NCBI GenBank assembly: GCA_934525405.1
Contig: CAKSZF010000002.1
Location: 58,150-122,149 of the forward strand
Direction of reading: 5' to 3'
Length of the DNA stretch: 64,000 nt
Source: an uncultured Faecalibacterium sp.
GTDB lineage: Bacteria > Bacillota > Clostridia > Oscillospirales > Ruminococcaceae
The translations under genes were made by a program, and so were the position numbers. The notes under the pieces were generated by a model that worked only from the letters and a program-made list of their open reading frames with translations, had not been told where the DNA came from and ran no database searches. This document shows, one piece after another, positions 1-8,121 of this stretch (position 1 is the first letter of the stretch; each line of letters starts with the position of its first letter).

Positions 1-1
1 C

Positions 2-1141
2 ACGCAGCAGCAGCGGCAGGCTGCCGTCAAACAGGCAGCGTACAGCCTCGACTGCTTTTTAAAGGACTACGGCGCGGACGGCTGCTGCAACGAGGGTGCG
101 CAGTATTACCGCCACGCCGGGCTGACCCTGTGGGGCTGCCTTGAAATTTTGTCCAGCATTGTGCCGGAGGCCTTCTCTCCCCTGTTCCATGAACCTAAAA
201 TCAAAAATATCGCGGAGTACATCTGCAATGTCCATGTGGAAGGGCCTTACTACCTGAACTTTGGCGATTGCAGCCCCCTTGCCGGGCGGTGCGGTGCGCG
301 GGAACACCGCTTTGGGCAGGCTGTGGGCAGCGATGCCCTGCAAGCCCTTGCGGCGGCAGACTTCCGCGCCGATGCCGACCCCGACCATTTGCAGAACCCG
401 GACGGCAGCACCCACATCAACCTGTGGTACCGGCTGACCACCGCCTTTGCAGAAGAAGAAATGATGGCGTACTCCGCAACGCCCCGGCACCATTTAACGG
501 TGTGGTACCCCAGCGTGGGCGTCTATGCCGCGCGGCAGGGCAGCTGGGTGCTGGGTGCCAAATTCGGCTCCAACGGCGACAGCCACAACCACAACGATAC
601 CGGCAGCATTACCGTGTATAAAGACGGCAGACCATTCCTGATTGACATCGGGGTGGAGAGCTACACCAAAAAGACCTTCAGCCCCCAGCGGTATGAGATC
701 TGGACGATGCAGAGCGCATGGCATAATCTGCCCACCTTTGACGGCATCCAACAGCTGCCCGGCGCGGAATACGCCGCCCGGGAGGTGTGCACCGATAAAA
801 ACAGCATCACCGGCGAACTGGCGGGCGCGTACCCGCCCATCCCGGGGCTTACCACCTACCGCCGCAGCGTATCGGTCGGTGAACAGGGCGTCACCCTGCA
901 GGACGAAACGGACTATCCCGGCACGGTGGAGCTGACCCTGCTCACCGAGCAGCAGCCTGTCCCCGCTGCGGACGGCTTTGCGGTGGGCACACTGGGCGGC
1001 ATCCGGTTTGACCCGGGTGCCGTAACGGCTGCTGTTATGGCGGTGCCCATCACCGACCCGCGTCTGCGCACCGCATGGCCGGAAACGCTTTATAAGATCA
1101 CCCTGCATTTCCAAAAAATGCTGAACCTCGAACTGTACTAA
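2..1141 (+). CDS. Heparinase II/III-like polysaccharide lyase or hydrolase, 5' end outside window
   Basis: The reading frame is open from the left edge, so the N-terminus is missing. What remains (about 380 residues) has the helical-barrel signature DGCCNEGAQYY near codon 30 and, from about codon 185, the beta-sandwich half typical of heparinase II/III proteins: a His/Asn-rich stretch (SHNHNDTGSITVY) followed by RPFLIDIGVESY and a WHNLPTFDG segment. The family cleaves acidic polysaccharides such as heparin-like or alginate-like chains; the substrate cannot be read from sequence. No signal peptide can be judged because the start is absent. A discoidin-like gene follows after 11 bases and a DUF624 membrane protein after that, so the three probably form one carbohydrate-use operon. 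Confidence 0.8.
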   Translation, partial: TQQQRQAAVKQAAYSLDCFLKDYGADGCCNEGAQYYRHAGLTLWGCLEILSSIVPEAFSPLFHEPKIKNIAEYICNVHVEGPYYLNFGDCSPLAGRCGAREHRFGQAVGSDALQALAAADFRADADPDHLQNPDGSTHINLWYRLTTAFAEEEMMAYSATPRHHLTVWYPSVGVYAARQGSWVLGAKFGSNGDSHNHNDTGSITVYKDGRPFLIDIGVESYTKKTFSPQRYEIWTMQSAWHNLPTFDGIQQLPGAEYAAREVCTDKNSITGELAGAYPPIPGLTTYRRSVSVGEQGVTLQDETDYPGTVELTLLTEQQPVPAADGFAVGTLGGIRFDPGAVTAAVMAVPITDPRLRTAWPETLYKITLHFQKMLNLELY

Positions 1142-1152
1142 GGAGAATTGCC

Positions 1153-1947
1153 ATGGAGACCATCAAGCTGAAAATTCTGGACGAAGCCGGCCACACCCTA
1201 ATGACCTGTGACGCTGACACCGCCGTATCCCTTGTTTACACCAACTGCTACAAGCCCGGCGACCGGGTGGCGCTGGAGATCGACCATCCCGGGCAGTACT
1301 GCGTCATCCAGTTCGAGGACACGATGCCCGAAGCCCTTGTGTATGTGGTCAAGCGGGAGATCAATTTCCACATTCCCTTCGGGGAGCAGGCCATCACCTA
1401 CTCTCCCAAGAGCTTTGTGGGCAGCCGTCACGTCATCCGGGCGCGCCTTGCGCTGCCGGAGGAGATCGCCGCCCGGCGGAATCTGGCCTTCAACTGCTAT
1501 GACGAGCACGGCGACACCGGTTTTTACCCCCATGCCAGCGCCAACGTGGAAACGCGCGGCGAGGCGGTGTTTGCCGCCCGCAACGCCATCGACGGCATTT
1601 TTGAGAACAGCGCCCACGGCGAGTACCCCTACCAGAGCTGGGGCATCAACCGCGACCCCAACGCAGCTTTAACGCTGGATTTTGGCCGCGAGGTACTGCT
1701 GGACGAACTGCGCATCACCGAGCGGGCTGATTTTCCCCACGACAACTACTGGGTCAAAGCAACTGTGGCGTTTTCTGACGGCAGCCAGCTGGACATCCCG
1801 CTGGTAAAAAGCGCCAAGCCCCAGAGCGTGACCTTTGAGCCCAAGCGGGTGCGCAGCCTTGTGCTGAAAGACCTCATTCAGGCCGAGGGGACTTCTCCCT
1901 TCCCGGCGCTGACCCAAATCGAAGCCTTTGGCACCGAGGTGAAGTGA
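1153..1947 (+). CDS. Discoidin-like carbohydrate-binding protein
   Basis: 264 residues, ATG preceded by an AGGAG-like site. No signal peptide and no transmembrane segment are visible, so it should be cytoplasmic. The C-terminal half has the look of an F5/8 type C (galactose-binding-like) fold: NAIDG, then QSWGINRDPNAALTLDFG, LLDELRIT and the closing FPALTQIEAFG. The N-terminal half (about residues 1-115) is a beta-rich region with no family I recognise. It lies 11 bases after the heparinase-like gene and one base before the DUF624 gene, which implies a shared transcript and a role in handling the same glycan. An enzymatic function is not evident. Confidence 0.6.
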   Translation: METIKLKILDEAGHTLMTCDADTAVSLVYTNCYKPGDRVALEIDHPGQYCVIQFEDTMPEALVYVVKREINFHIPFGEQAITYSPKSFVGSRHVIRARLALPEEIAARRNLAFNCYDEHGDTGFYPHASANVETRGEAVFAARNAIDGIFENSAHGEYPYQSWGINRDPNAALTLDFGREVLLDELRITERADFPHDNYWVKATVAFSDGSQLDIPLVKSAKPQSVTFEPKRVRSLVLKDLIQAEGTSPFPALTQIEAFGTEVK

Positions 1948-1948
1948 T

Positions 1949-3352
1949 ATGAGCATCTACAATGCCCTTTATGGGCGGGACGGTCATGGGGTAGACCCGG
2001 GTGCGCCGGAGAAAAAAGGCTTTGCACGCTTTTGCCAGATGGTCGGCCGCGACCTTGGCCAGCTGCTGGGCACGAACCTGATGGTCTGCGCCCTCTGCCT
2101 GCCCGCCGCGCTGGGCGTCTCGCTGGGGGTCACCCTGTTCTCCCTGCCGCTGACGGTGGTGTGCAGTGCGGTCACCGGTCTGCTGACCGGCCCAGCCATG
2201 GTGTTGCTGGCAGACTGCGCCCTGCGCAGCCTGCAGAACGACCCCTCCCAGTGGCTGCCCCGGGCAAAGCAGACCCTTGCCGCCCATTGGAAAGCTGCCT
2301 GCGGTTTTGGCTGCATTGGCACGCTGGGGCTGGGGCTGCTGTGCTTTGTATCGGCCTTTGTGTTTGAAGCCGCCGCGCAGCAGGGGTATTACCCCGGGCT
2401 TGCGGTGCTGGTATTTCTGGCGCTGGACTTTCTGGTGCTGGCGGTTTTGGCTACGCTTTGCGCCGCCGTGCTGCCGCTGCAAGCCCTCGCCCCGGACAGC
2501 CTGCTGCGCCGGGCGGGCAGGCTGCTGGCCGCAGCCCCGGTGCGCTGCGTCTTGGCAGGCGTTCTCATGCTGGCGGGCATCGGCGGCATGATCTTGCTGT
2601 TCCCGGTCAGCATCTTCTGGGCGGTGCTGTTCGGTTTCTGGCTACCGGGGCTGGCGGCGATGCAGACCCTGTTCCCGGTTTTGCGGCAGGCGTATGGCGT
2701 AGAAGTGCGCACCATCCCGCGCCCGGCAGCCCCCGATAAGCCCCTGACCGCGCAGGAGCAGAAAAAACGCTCCCGCGCCAACTGGTGGTATTACAACTGG
2801 GGCATCGTGGCAGTGGCGGCGATGGTCGTTGTGGGCGTGGCGTATGTGGCGCACGGCCTGCTGACCACCGTAGACCCGGACTATACCGTGGCGGTGGTCA
2901 CGGCAGAAGCCCTGCCGGACGAGGCTGTGCAGCGCCTGCAAAACGCGCTGGCAGACTATGCGGAGGACGCTAACGGCGACGGGGCGGTCATCGTGCAGGT
3001 GAACAACTACACATGGAGCGCCGATGCTGCCCTGACCGATATGAACGGTCAGATGGCCGGTGCCACCCAGATGAACACTGATCTTGCCAACGGCGAGAGC
3101 AAAATCTGGATTTTGGACGACCCGGATGGCTTTGAACAGGCCTATGGGGCGCTGAGCGAAAAGCTGGGCGCAGACTGGCAGACAAATCTTATCCCGTGGA
3201 GCAGCCAGCCCACCCTTTCCGGCTTGGAACTGGGCAGCTACAACACCACCGCCGATGGCAGCCAGACCGTGGATGTCCAGCGCCGCTTTGCCGGGTACAG
3301 CATTGCGGTATTTGATGCCGCAGACGGTTTGTGGAAAGCACTGAGCAACTAA
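1949..3352 (+). CDS. DUF624 (YesL-like) membrane protein with extra C-terminal domain
   Basis: 467 residues. The N-terminal 220 residues hold hydrophobic helices and the YesL/DUF624 pattern (cytoplasmic lead-in ARFCQMVGRDLGQLL, then paired helices), a family that sits beside carbohydrate ABC transporters and polysaccharide lyases. A further helix near residues 280-300 is followed by an acidic, extracytoplasmic-looking C-terminal domain of about 170 residues, which is longer than the usual DUF624 protein of about 210 residues. It follows the discoidin-like gene by one base and ends just before a strong terminator, so it is the last gene of the operon. Function of the family is unknown; a link to glycan import is inferred from context. 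Confidence 0.7.
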   Translation: MSIYNALYGRDGHGVDPGAPEKKGFARFCQMVGRDLGQLLGTNLMVCALCLPAALGVSLGVTLFSLPLTVVCSAVTGLLTGPAMVLLADCALRSLQNDPSQWLPRAKQTLAAHWKAACGFGCIGTLGLGLLCFVSAFVFEAAAQQGYYPGLAVLVFLALDFLVLAVLATLCAAVLPLQALAPDSLLRRAGRLLAAAPVRCVLAGVLMLAGIGGMILLFPVSIFWAVLFGFWLPGLAAMQTLFPVLRQAYGVEVRTIPRPAAPDKPLTAQEQKKRSRANWWYYNWGIVAVAAMVVVGVAYVAHGLLTTVDPDYTVAVVTAEALPDEAVQRLQNALADYAEDANGDGAVIVQVNNYTWSADAALTDMNGQMAGATQMNTDLANGESKIWILDDPDGFEQAYGALSEKLGADWQTNLIPWSSQPTLSGLELGSYNTTADGSQTVDVQRRFAGYSIAVFDAADGLWKALSN

Positions 3353-3370
3353 TGTGTATCTTAAAACAAA

Positions 3371-3407
3371 AAACAGAGCGTTCCCGCCGGGGAGCGCTCT
3401 GTTTTTT
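3371..3407 (+). terminator. Rho-independent terminator of the glycan operon
   Basis: A 13-bp stem with one G-T wobble (ACAGAGCG...CGCTCTGT, loop GCCG) is followed by a run of six T. It begins about 20 bases after the DUF624 stop codon. Confidence 0.9.
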
Positions 3408-3444
3408 GCCAGCACAAGACCACACTGGTTTTTTCGAAGAACAC

Positions 3445-3487
3445 AAAAATCCGAACCCTTCTCTTATTGAGAAAAGGTTCGGATTTT
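3445..3487. terminator. Inverted repeat, probable bidirectional terminator at the island edge
   Basis: Arms AAAATCCGAACC and GGTTCGGATTTT enclose a short loop, with A and T runs on either side, so it could end transcripts from both directions. It marks the change from host-like to mobile-element sequence. Confidence 0.6.
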
Positions 3488-3656
3488 CATTGTTTGGTGC
3501 GAGTAGCGATACAGCATTTTTTGAAAACCATCGTAGTACAATTTGTTTTCGAGGTCATCGGATAGCAACTTGCTTGTATCGCACCCCGATGGGCGGCTGT
3601 ATTGAAAAAACAGTTGCCTTTTATATACCACACAACCTAAAAATTATCAAGTACGC
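3488..3656 (+). other. Non-coding leader before the element Rep-like gene
   Basis: No coding potential is seen. The stretch holds an imperfect inverted repeat (GGTGCGA...GATAC near 3496-3512 against GTATCGCACC at 3576-3585). It may be the end of the integrated element or an untranslated leader; I see no convincing promoter. Confidence 0.3.
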
Positions 3657-3707
3657 GCAGCGTTCACTTCTCCCATCACCGGGAGCAAATGGACGCTGCT
3701 TTTTTTG
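3657..3707 (+). terminator. Terminator or attenuator just upstream of the Rep-like gene
   Basis: GCAGCGT at 3657 pairs with ACGCTGC at 3693, with inner CTCCC/GGGAG, followed by eight T. It lies only about 10 bases before the ribosome binding site of the next gene, so it may act as a transcription attenuator of that gene rather than as a simple end of transcript. Confidence 0.65.
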
Positions 3708-3734
3708 TTTGCAACGAAAGGAGGCATCCGTGAA

Positions 3735-4649
3735 ATGGCAGTTTTTCGGGTAGAAAAGAACAGCGGCTACACGGTCATGTCAAACCACCACCTGCGGAAC
3801 CGGGCCTTGTCCCTGAAAGCCAAAGGCTTACTCTCCCAAATGCTCTCCCTGCCGGAAGATTGGGACTACACCCTGCAAGGGCTGGCCCGTATCAACCGGG
3901 AAAGCATCGACGCGATACGGCAGGCTATCCGGGAACTGGAACAGGCGGGCTACATCCAGCGTTCCAGAGAACGGGACGAGAAAGGGCGGCTGCGCGGTGC
4001 AGACTATGTGATCTTCGAGCTGCCGCAGCCCGTTCCTGCATCGGTTTCACCTACATTGGAAAATCCAACGTTGGAGAATCCCACGCAGGAAAACCCTACG
4101 TTGGAAAATCCAATGCAATTAAATAAAGATAAACTAATTACAGAAAAACAAAAGAAAGAGGGATTAAATACCGATTCCATTCCTATCCATTCCCCAAACC
4201 CCTTGCCTTTGGACGAGGACGAGACAGCGGCACCGCCGCCGGAGCGGACAGGAAGCCGAAAGGAAGCGGCCTATCAAATCTACCGGGACCTGATTTTGGA
4301 GAACATCGAGTATGACACCCTCATCCAGAATCCCCGGATAGACCGGGAGCAGCTGGACGAGATCGTGGACATCCTGCTGGAAACCGTCTGCACCAACCGC
4401 AAGTCCATCCGGGTGGCCGGGGACGATTACCCGGCAGAGTTGGTCAAGGCCAAGTTCCTGAAACTGGACAGCCATCACATCGAGTTCGTCATGGACTGCC
4501 TGCGGGATAACACCACCAAAGTCCGCAACATCAAGCAATACCTGCGGGCCATGCTGTTCAACGCCCCCAGCACCATCAACAGCTACTATGCGTCCCTTGT
4601 GGCGCACGATATGGCGCAGCCCGATTGGGGCCGCCCGCCCAACACCTGA
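3735..4649 (+). CDS. Replication-initiator-like / helix-turn-helix protein of a Tn1549-type element
   Basis: 304 residues from ATG 3735, preceded by AAAGGAGG. The opening (MAVFRVEKNSGYTVMSNHHL) and the following winged-helix segment (ALSLKAKGLLSQML, then DAIRQAIRELEQAGYI) match the N-terminal DNA-binding domain of the RepA/DUF6017-type proteins found as the first gene of many Clostridia conjugative elements. Residues 107-126 carry a four-fold ENPTL-type repeat. The C-terminal half (from about residue 180) resembles DUF6017, with ILEN and NAPSTINSYY motifs. It is followed by PcfB and the coupling protein, the usual order. It probably starts replication or controls the transfer module; neither has been shown here. 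Confidence 0.75.
   Translation: MAVFRVEKNSGYTVMSNHHLRNRALSLKAKGLLSQMLSLPEDWDYTLQGLARINRESIDAIRQAIRELEQAGYIQRSRERDEKGRLRGADYVIFELPQPVPASVSPTLENPTLENPTQENPTLENPMQLNKDKLITEKQKKEGLNTDSIPIHSPNPLPLDEDETAAPPPERTGSRKEAAYQIYRDLILENIEYDTLIQNPRIDREQLDEIVDILLETVCTNRKSIRVAGDDYPAELVKAKFLKLDSHHIEFVMDCLRDNTTKVRNIKQYLRAMLFNAPSTINSYYASLVAHDMAQPDWGRPPNT
4053..4112 (+). repeat. Four 15-bp in-frame tandem repeats inside the Rep-like gene
   Basis: Four 15-bp units encode TLENP, TLENP, TQENP, TLENP between the DNA-binding and C-terminal domains. Units differ at a few third positions and one TTG/CAG codon. It is a flexible linker likely to vary in copy number. Confidence 0.85.
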
Positions 4650-4668
4650 CCGAAAGGAGTACCCATCC

Positions 4669-4710
4669 ATGAGAACACTTTACCTGCGGCGGCTGGTGGT
4701 TCCACCCTAG
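4669..4710 (+). CDS. Possible 13-residue leader peptide before pcfB
   Basis: ATG at 4669 follows AAAGGAGT by about 10 bases and opens a 13-codon frame, MRTLYLRRLVVPP, ending in TAG. The good ribosome binding site and position between the Rep-like gene and pcfB suggest a translated leader, but chance cannot be excluded. Confidence 0.3.
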   Translation: MRTLYLRRLVVPP

Positions 4711-4749
4711 CTGCCGCTCTGAATTTTCTGCAACAAGGAGGGATTCATA

Positions 4750-5220
4750 TTGCAGGAAGAAGTCACCCAGAAAACCATTGCCCTGTCCATGAAAACGGGC
4801 AAGCTCACCGCCCAAGCGTTGCAAGCTGCGCTGAAAAAATACTTGCAGCACCGGGCCAAGGGGCCAAAGCTGCACCACGGCAAGCAAAGCCTGAAACAGC
4901 TGAAAGCCCACGGCGCGGCCCTGACCAACATTGAAGTCACGGAGGCGAACATCGGGGCGTTCAAGCCCTGCGCCAAGAAGTACGGCGTGGACTTTACCCT
5001 GCGCAAGGACAAGACCACCCAGCCGCCCCACTACATCGTGATCTTCAAGGCCAAGGATGCGGACAATCTGGAACAGGCGTTCCGGGAGTTCACCGCCAAA
5101 ACGCTCTCCAAGGAGCAGCGGCCCTCCATCCGCAAAGTGCTGGCAGTGGCTAAGCAGAAAGCGGCCCAGCAGCCAAAACGCGCCAAAGAAAAAATCAAGC
5201 AAAGGGGGCTGGAACGATGA
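4750..5220 (+). CDS. PcfB family (DUF3801) conjugation protein
   Basis: 156 residues. The start is probably TTG 4750, eight bases after AAGGAGGG; no ATG fits better. The sequence has the DUF3801 pattern: a leading QKTIALSMKTGKLTAQALQ helix region, GAALTNIEV, and DFTLRKDKTTQPPHYIVIFKAKD. PcfB-type proteins act with the relaxase and coupling protein at the origin of transfer in Gram-positive conjugation. The stop codon overlaps the start of the coupling protein gene (ATGA at 5217-5220), implying coupled translation. The partner gene is truncated, so transfer from this copy is probably dead. Confidence 0.8.
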   Translation: MQEEVTQKTIALSMKTGKLTAQALQAALKKYLQHRAKGPKLHHGKQSLKQLKAHGAALTNIEVTEANIGAFKPCAKKYGVDFTLRKDKTTQPPHYIVIFKAKDADNLEQAFREFTAKTLSKEQRPSIRKVLAVAKQKAAQQPKRAKEKIKQRGLER

Positions 5221-5768
5221 AGCCTGAACTGAAAAAGCTGCTGGTGCTGAATCTGCCGTATCTGCTGTTCGTGTACCTGTTCGCCAAATGCGGGCAGGCG
5301 TACCGTCTTGCGGCGGGCGCGGATGCTTCGGCAAAGCTGCTCCACCTGACGGGCGGCATCTCTGTCGCCTTTGCAAGCCCGCTGCCCAGCCTGCATCTGT
5401 TTGACCTCTGCGTTGGCGTTGTTGGTGCGGTGACTGTCCGGCTCATCGTGTACAGCAAGGGCAAGAACGCCAAGAAGTACCGCAAGGGCGAGGAATACGG
5501 CTCTGCCCGATGGGGCACCGCCAAGGACATTGCCCCCTACATCGACCCCAAGTTTGAAAACAACATCCTGCTGACCCAGACCGAACGCCTGACCATGACC
5601 GGGCGGCCCAAAGACCCCAAAACAGCCCGGAACAAGAATGTGCTGGTAATTGGCGGCTCCGGCAGTGGCAAGACGCGGTTTTACGTTAAGCCCAATCTCA
5701 TGCAATGCTTTCCCACTTCCGACTATCCCACCTCATTCGTGGTCACAGACCCGAATGGGAAAAACTGA
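5217..5768 (+). pseudogene. VirD4/TraG-type coupling protein, truncated after Walker A
   Basis: 183 codons of a family normally near 600. Two hydrophobic segments are visible (about residues 8-22 and 52-76), then the GSARWGTAKDI motif, the Walker A loop GGSGSGKTR near residue 147 and FVVTDPNGKN where family members read TDPKG. After that the frame ends at TGA 5766. Everything downstream of the first strand after Walker A, including Walker B, is gone. The break lies at about 5750, where sequence switches to the upstream region of a serine recombinase. The protein cannot work as an ATPase; the truncation is seen directly, the cause (insertion then deletion) is inferred. Confidence 0.85.
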
Positions 5769-5849
5769 GTACAATAGAATATAGAAGGAACAAAACCTTC
5801 TGAAAGACCGAAAGGTCTTTACATGAAAACGGAAAGGGAGGTGAAAAAA

Positions 5850-7109
5850 GTGCCTGACAAAGAGAAAAAACGCTATACGGCTCTGTATGAGCGGCTTTCC
5901 CGTGATGATGAGCTGCAAGGCGAATCCAACTCCATTTTGAACCAGAAAAAGTATCTAGAGGACTACGCCCGACAGATGGGTTTTTCCCACATCCGGCACT
6001 TCACAGACGATGGCTATACCGGAACAAATTTCAATCGCCCCGGATTTCAGGCCATGCTGGAAGAAGTGGAAGCCGGAAATATCGCCACCGTCATCGTGAA
6101 GGATATGAGCCGCTTTGAACGGAACTATCTTCTGGTCGGCAACTATACCGAGCTGTTATTCCCCAACAAGGGTGTCCGGTTTATTGCCGTCAACAACGGC
6201 GTAGACAGCGCAAACCCCACATCCAGCGACTTTACTCCGTTTTTGAACATCATGAACGAGTGGTACGCCAAGGACACCAGCAATAAGATCAAGACTGTGT
6301 TCCGCAACCGGATGAAGGAAGGAAACCGTGTCAGCGGTTCCATTCCCTATGGCTACTACCGCAAACCGGACGATAAGCAGACCTTATATGTAGACGAAGA
6401 AGCCGCCGCCGTTGTCCGCAAGATCTTCGATATGGCTGCACATGGAGCCGGACTGACGGAGATCTCCGACACCCTGACCTGTGACAAGGTGCTGATTCCG
6501 TCTGCATACAGCCAGAAGTATCAACCGCAGAATAACCGCAACACATCCTTTCACGACCCATACTGCTGGAACAATACGACCGTAAGCTATATTCTTGACC
6601 GTCAGGAATATCTGGGACACACGATCCTTGGCAAGACGATCAGCGAGAATTTCAAAATCAAGAAACGCCGCAAGGCATCCGAGGACGAGCTGATCATTTT
6701 TCGAAATACCCATGAACCCATCATCACGCAGGAGGTCTGGGATGCAGCGCAGAAGCTGCGGAAGCGTTCTCCGAGAAAACTCCAGAACGGCACCTACTCG
6801 CATCGGCTGTCCGGTCTGATTTTCTGTGCAGACTGCGGACACCGAATGTCGTACAAAAGTCCGGATTCCGTTCGCCGCCCGGACAACAGACACTTCGATT
6901 CCGATTCAGGCTTCCAATGTGTCCGGTATCGAAACCGATACGATGGCTGCACATCTCATTCCATTAAGGTGTCCGTTCTGGAAGAAGCCATCCTGAAAAG
7001 CATTGACCATCCGGCAGATGCAGGAAGCCGAGGGTGTGACCGAAGCCCTGAAAGCTGCCGATCAACTGGAATGGGTGCGCCGGATGAACAGCATCCGCAA
7101 CCGTGCTGA
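5850..7109 (+). pseudogene. Large serine recombinase, 3' end lost and fused out of frame to another gene
   Basis: The start is probably GTG 5850, six bases after GGGAGGTG; ATG 5823 is an alternative. Residues 1-150 are the resolvase domain, with the catalytic serine in YERLSRDD, and the middle holds the recombinase domain (IPYGYYRKPDD) and a zinc ribbon (FCADCGHRMSY). Homology stops at about KVSVLEEAILKSI, near 7008. The last 34 codons come from an unrelated gene read in the wrong frame. The coiled-coil tail found in related proteins, including the one at 41806-43515 here, is missing, so strand-exchange activity is doubtful. It sits inside the former coupling-protein gene. Confidence 0.8.
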
Positions 7110-7143
7110 GGAAATCATCAAGTCTGAGCTGATTTTTGTATAA
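7010..7143 (+). pseudogene. 3' remnant of a conjugation-element gene
   Basis: In the +2 frame relative to the recombinase the sequence reads RQMQEAEGVTEALKAADQLE and on to a TAA at 7141, a charged helical tail of about 43 codons without a start. It runs up to the Shine-Dalgarno site of the next gene. I infer the surviving 3' end of an element gene fused to the recombinase by deletion. I cannot name the family. Confidence 0.5.
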
Positions 7144-7156
7144 GGAGGTGCCCACG

Positions 7157-7456
7157 ATGGCTGTGCTGAAACCGATGCTGAAACTTGCCCTTCTCCCGCT
7201 GCTTCTGCTGCTGATTCTGGCGCAGTGGGTGGGCATCTTCCTCACGACCTTCTCCATTGTCCTGACGAATCTGCTGGCGGGACTGTTCTTCTTCGTGGCT
7301 CTGGCAAGCTGGATCATGAAGCTGGCAGACGGCGGCGAAGTCCTGAAAATGCTGATTACCGCATTTGTGGTTTTCGTCCTGCCTTACATAGCGATAGCTG
7401 CTATCGCAAAAATCTCCTTTTTCGCTGAGGAACTCCGGGATTTTCTCCAATCCTGA
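7157..7456 (+). CDS. CD1845-like small membrane protein of a conjugative element
   Basis: 99 residues from ATG 7157, preceded by TAAGGAGGTG at good spacing. The chain is nearly all hydrophobic: three membrane segments at about residues 8-25, 33-52 and 65-83, with a charged tail EELRDFLQS. Size and pattern agree with the CD1845-type structural proteins of Tn1549-family elements, whose role is unknown. It is intact although the genes in front of it are broken. A strong terminator follows at once, so it ends the transcript. Confidence 0.6.
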   Translation: MAVLKPMLKLALLPLLLLLILAQWVGIFLTTFSIVLTNLLAGLFFFVALASWIMKLADGGEVLKMLITAFVVFVLPYIAIAAIAKISFFAEELRDFLQS

Positions 7457-7460
7457 GTTC

Positions 7461-7494
7461 AAGACCGCCCTGCGCAATGCACGGCGGTCTTTTC
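7461..7494 (+). terminator. Terminator after the CD1845-like gene
   Basis: AAGACCGCC and GGCGGTCTT form a 9-bp stem followed by TTTTC, five bases after the stop codon. Confidence 0.8.
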
Positions 7495-7562
7495 GTTCAG
7501 AGAGAAAACCACAAGCTATGCTTGTGGGAGAATAGAGCCGTAGCGTTGAAACGGTAGAAAAA

Positions 7563-7626
7563 GAACCTCCTTTTGCTATAATTAGAAGCGGGTAACGCCA
7601 ACCGCATACTAAAGCAAAAGGAGGTT
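7563..7626 (+). promoter_or_regulatory. Inverted repeat masking the tnpA ribosome binding site
   Basis: GAACCTCCTTTTGC at 7563-7576 is the exact reverse complement of GCAAAAGGAGGTTC at 7613-7626. The second arm contains the Shine-Dalgarno sequence of the following frame. A TATAAT-like hexamer lies just after the first arm. In IS200 such a 5' stem-loop is known to repress translation of the transposase; the same role is inferred here. Confidence 0.6.
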
Positions 7627-7634
7627 CAATCCAT

Positions 7635-7955
7635 ATGCTTGTGTCAATACCGCCAAAACTTGCAGTGGCAGATTTCATGGGATATCTCAAAGGGAAGAGC
7701 ACGCTCATGATATTCGAGCGACATGCAAACTTAAAATACAAATACGGCAGGAGAGTGTTCTGGGCAAAAGGATATTACGTAAATACAGTAGGCGGTAACG
7801 AAGCCAAAATCCGCAAATACATTCAGGAACAAGAGATCAACGATCAGATGTGCGACCAGTTGAGCTTCAAGGAATACGAAGATCCGTTCAAGAATGTAGC
7901 TGACTTCGATGACGACGATTCGCCAGAAGTTCCTGCAGATAGTATGAGAAAGTAA
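7635..7955 (+). pseudogene. tnpA: IS200-like Y1 transposase, N-terminal half deleted in frame
   Basis: 106 codons against about 150 in intact relatives. The remaining protein starts at MLVSIPPK, which in full-length IS200 transposases directly follows the metal-binding HUH motif, and it contains the catalytic-tyrosine helix region KGYYVNTVGGNEAKIRKYI. The deletion joins the native ribosome binding site and CAT of the start region to the CATATGCTTGTG stretch in mid-gene, so the remnant is still well placed for translation. Without the HUH histidines it cannot nick DNA; whether the peptide is made or has any effect is unknown. Confidence 0.75.
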
Positions 7956-7957
7956 AA

Positions 7958-8062
7958 GCGACGTCAGTGTGCGGTTGACGTCGCTCATTGTGCGCCTTTA
8001 GGCGCGGCTGGTATTATGGCCCCTATGGGGCCGTTCTGCAAACCCCGCGTTTTCACGCGGGG
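7958..8062 (+). repeat. Cluster of four stem-loops at the IS right end
   Basis: Stem-loops GCGACGTC/GACGTCGC, GCGCCTTTAGGCGC, GGCCCCTATGGGGCC and the end hairpin ACCCCGCG/CGCGGGGT follow one another within 105 bases. The first probably terminates the tnpA transcript; the last is the likely recognition hairpin. Confidence 0.6.
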
Positions 8063-8121
8063 TTATGATTACATCGGGTCTGCACAGGGCAGGCCCTTTT
8101 TTAATACGGAGGTACAAGCCT

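Larger units (their letters stand above)
7509..8065 (+). mobile_element. IS200/IS605-type element, internally deleted
   Basis: The left end holds a subterminal hairpin CCACAAGCTATGCTTGTGG (7510-7528) and the right end a hairpin ACCCCGCG...CGCGGGGT (about 8042-8062), the arrangement used by single-strand-transposing Y1 elements instead of terminal repeats. Between the gene and the right end are three more short stem-loops. Ends are approximate. The transposase keeps only its C-terminal part, so this copy is immobile by itself. Confidence 0.6.

Noticed and set aside
3331-3734. Open frame running through the terminators between the DUF624 and Rep-like genes
   Set aside because: It spans two strong terminator hairpins and overlaps the end of a real gene in another frame.
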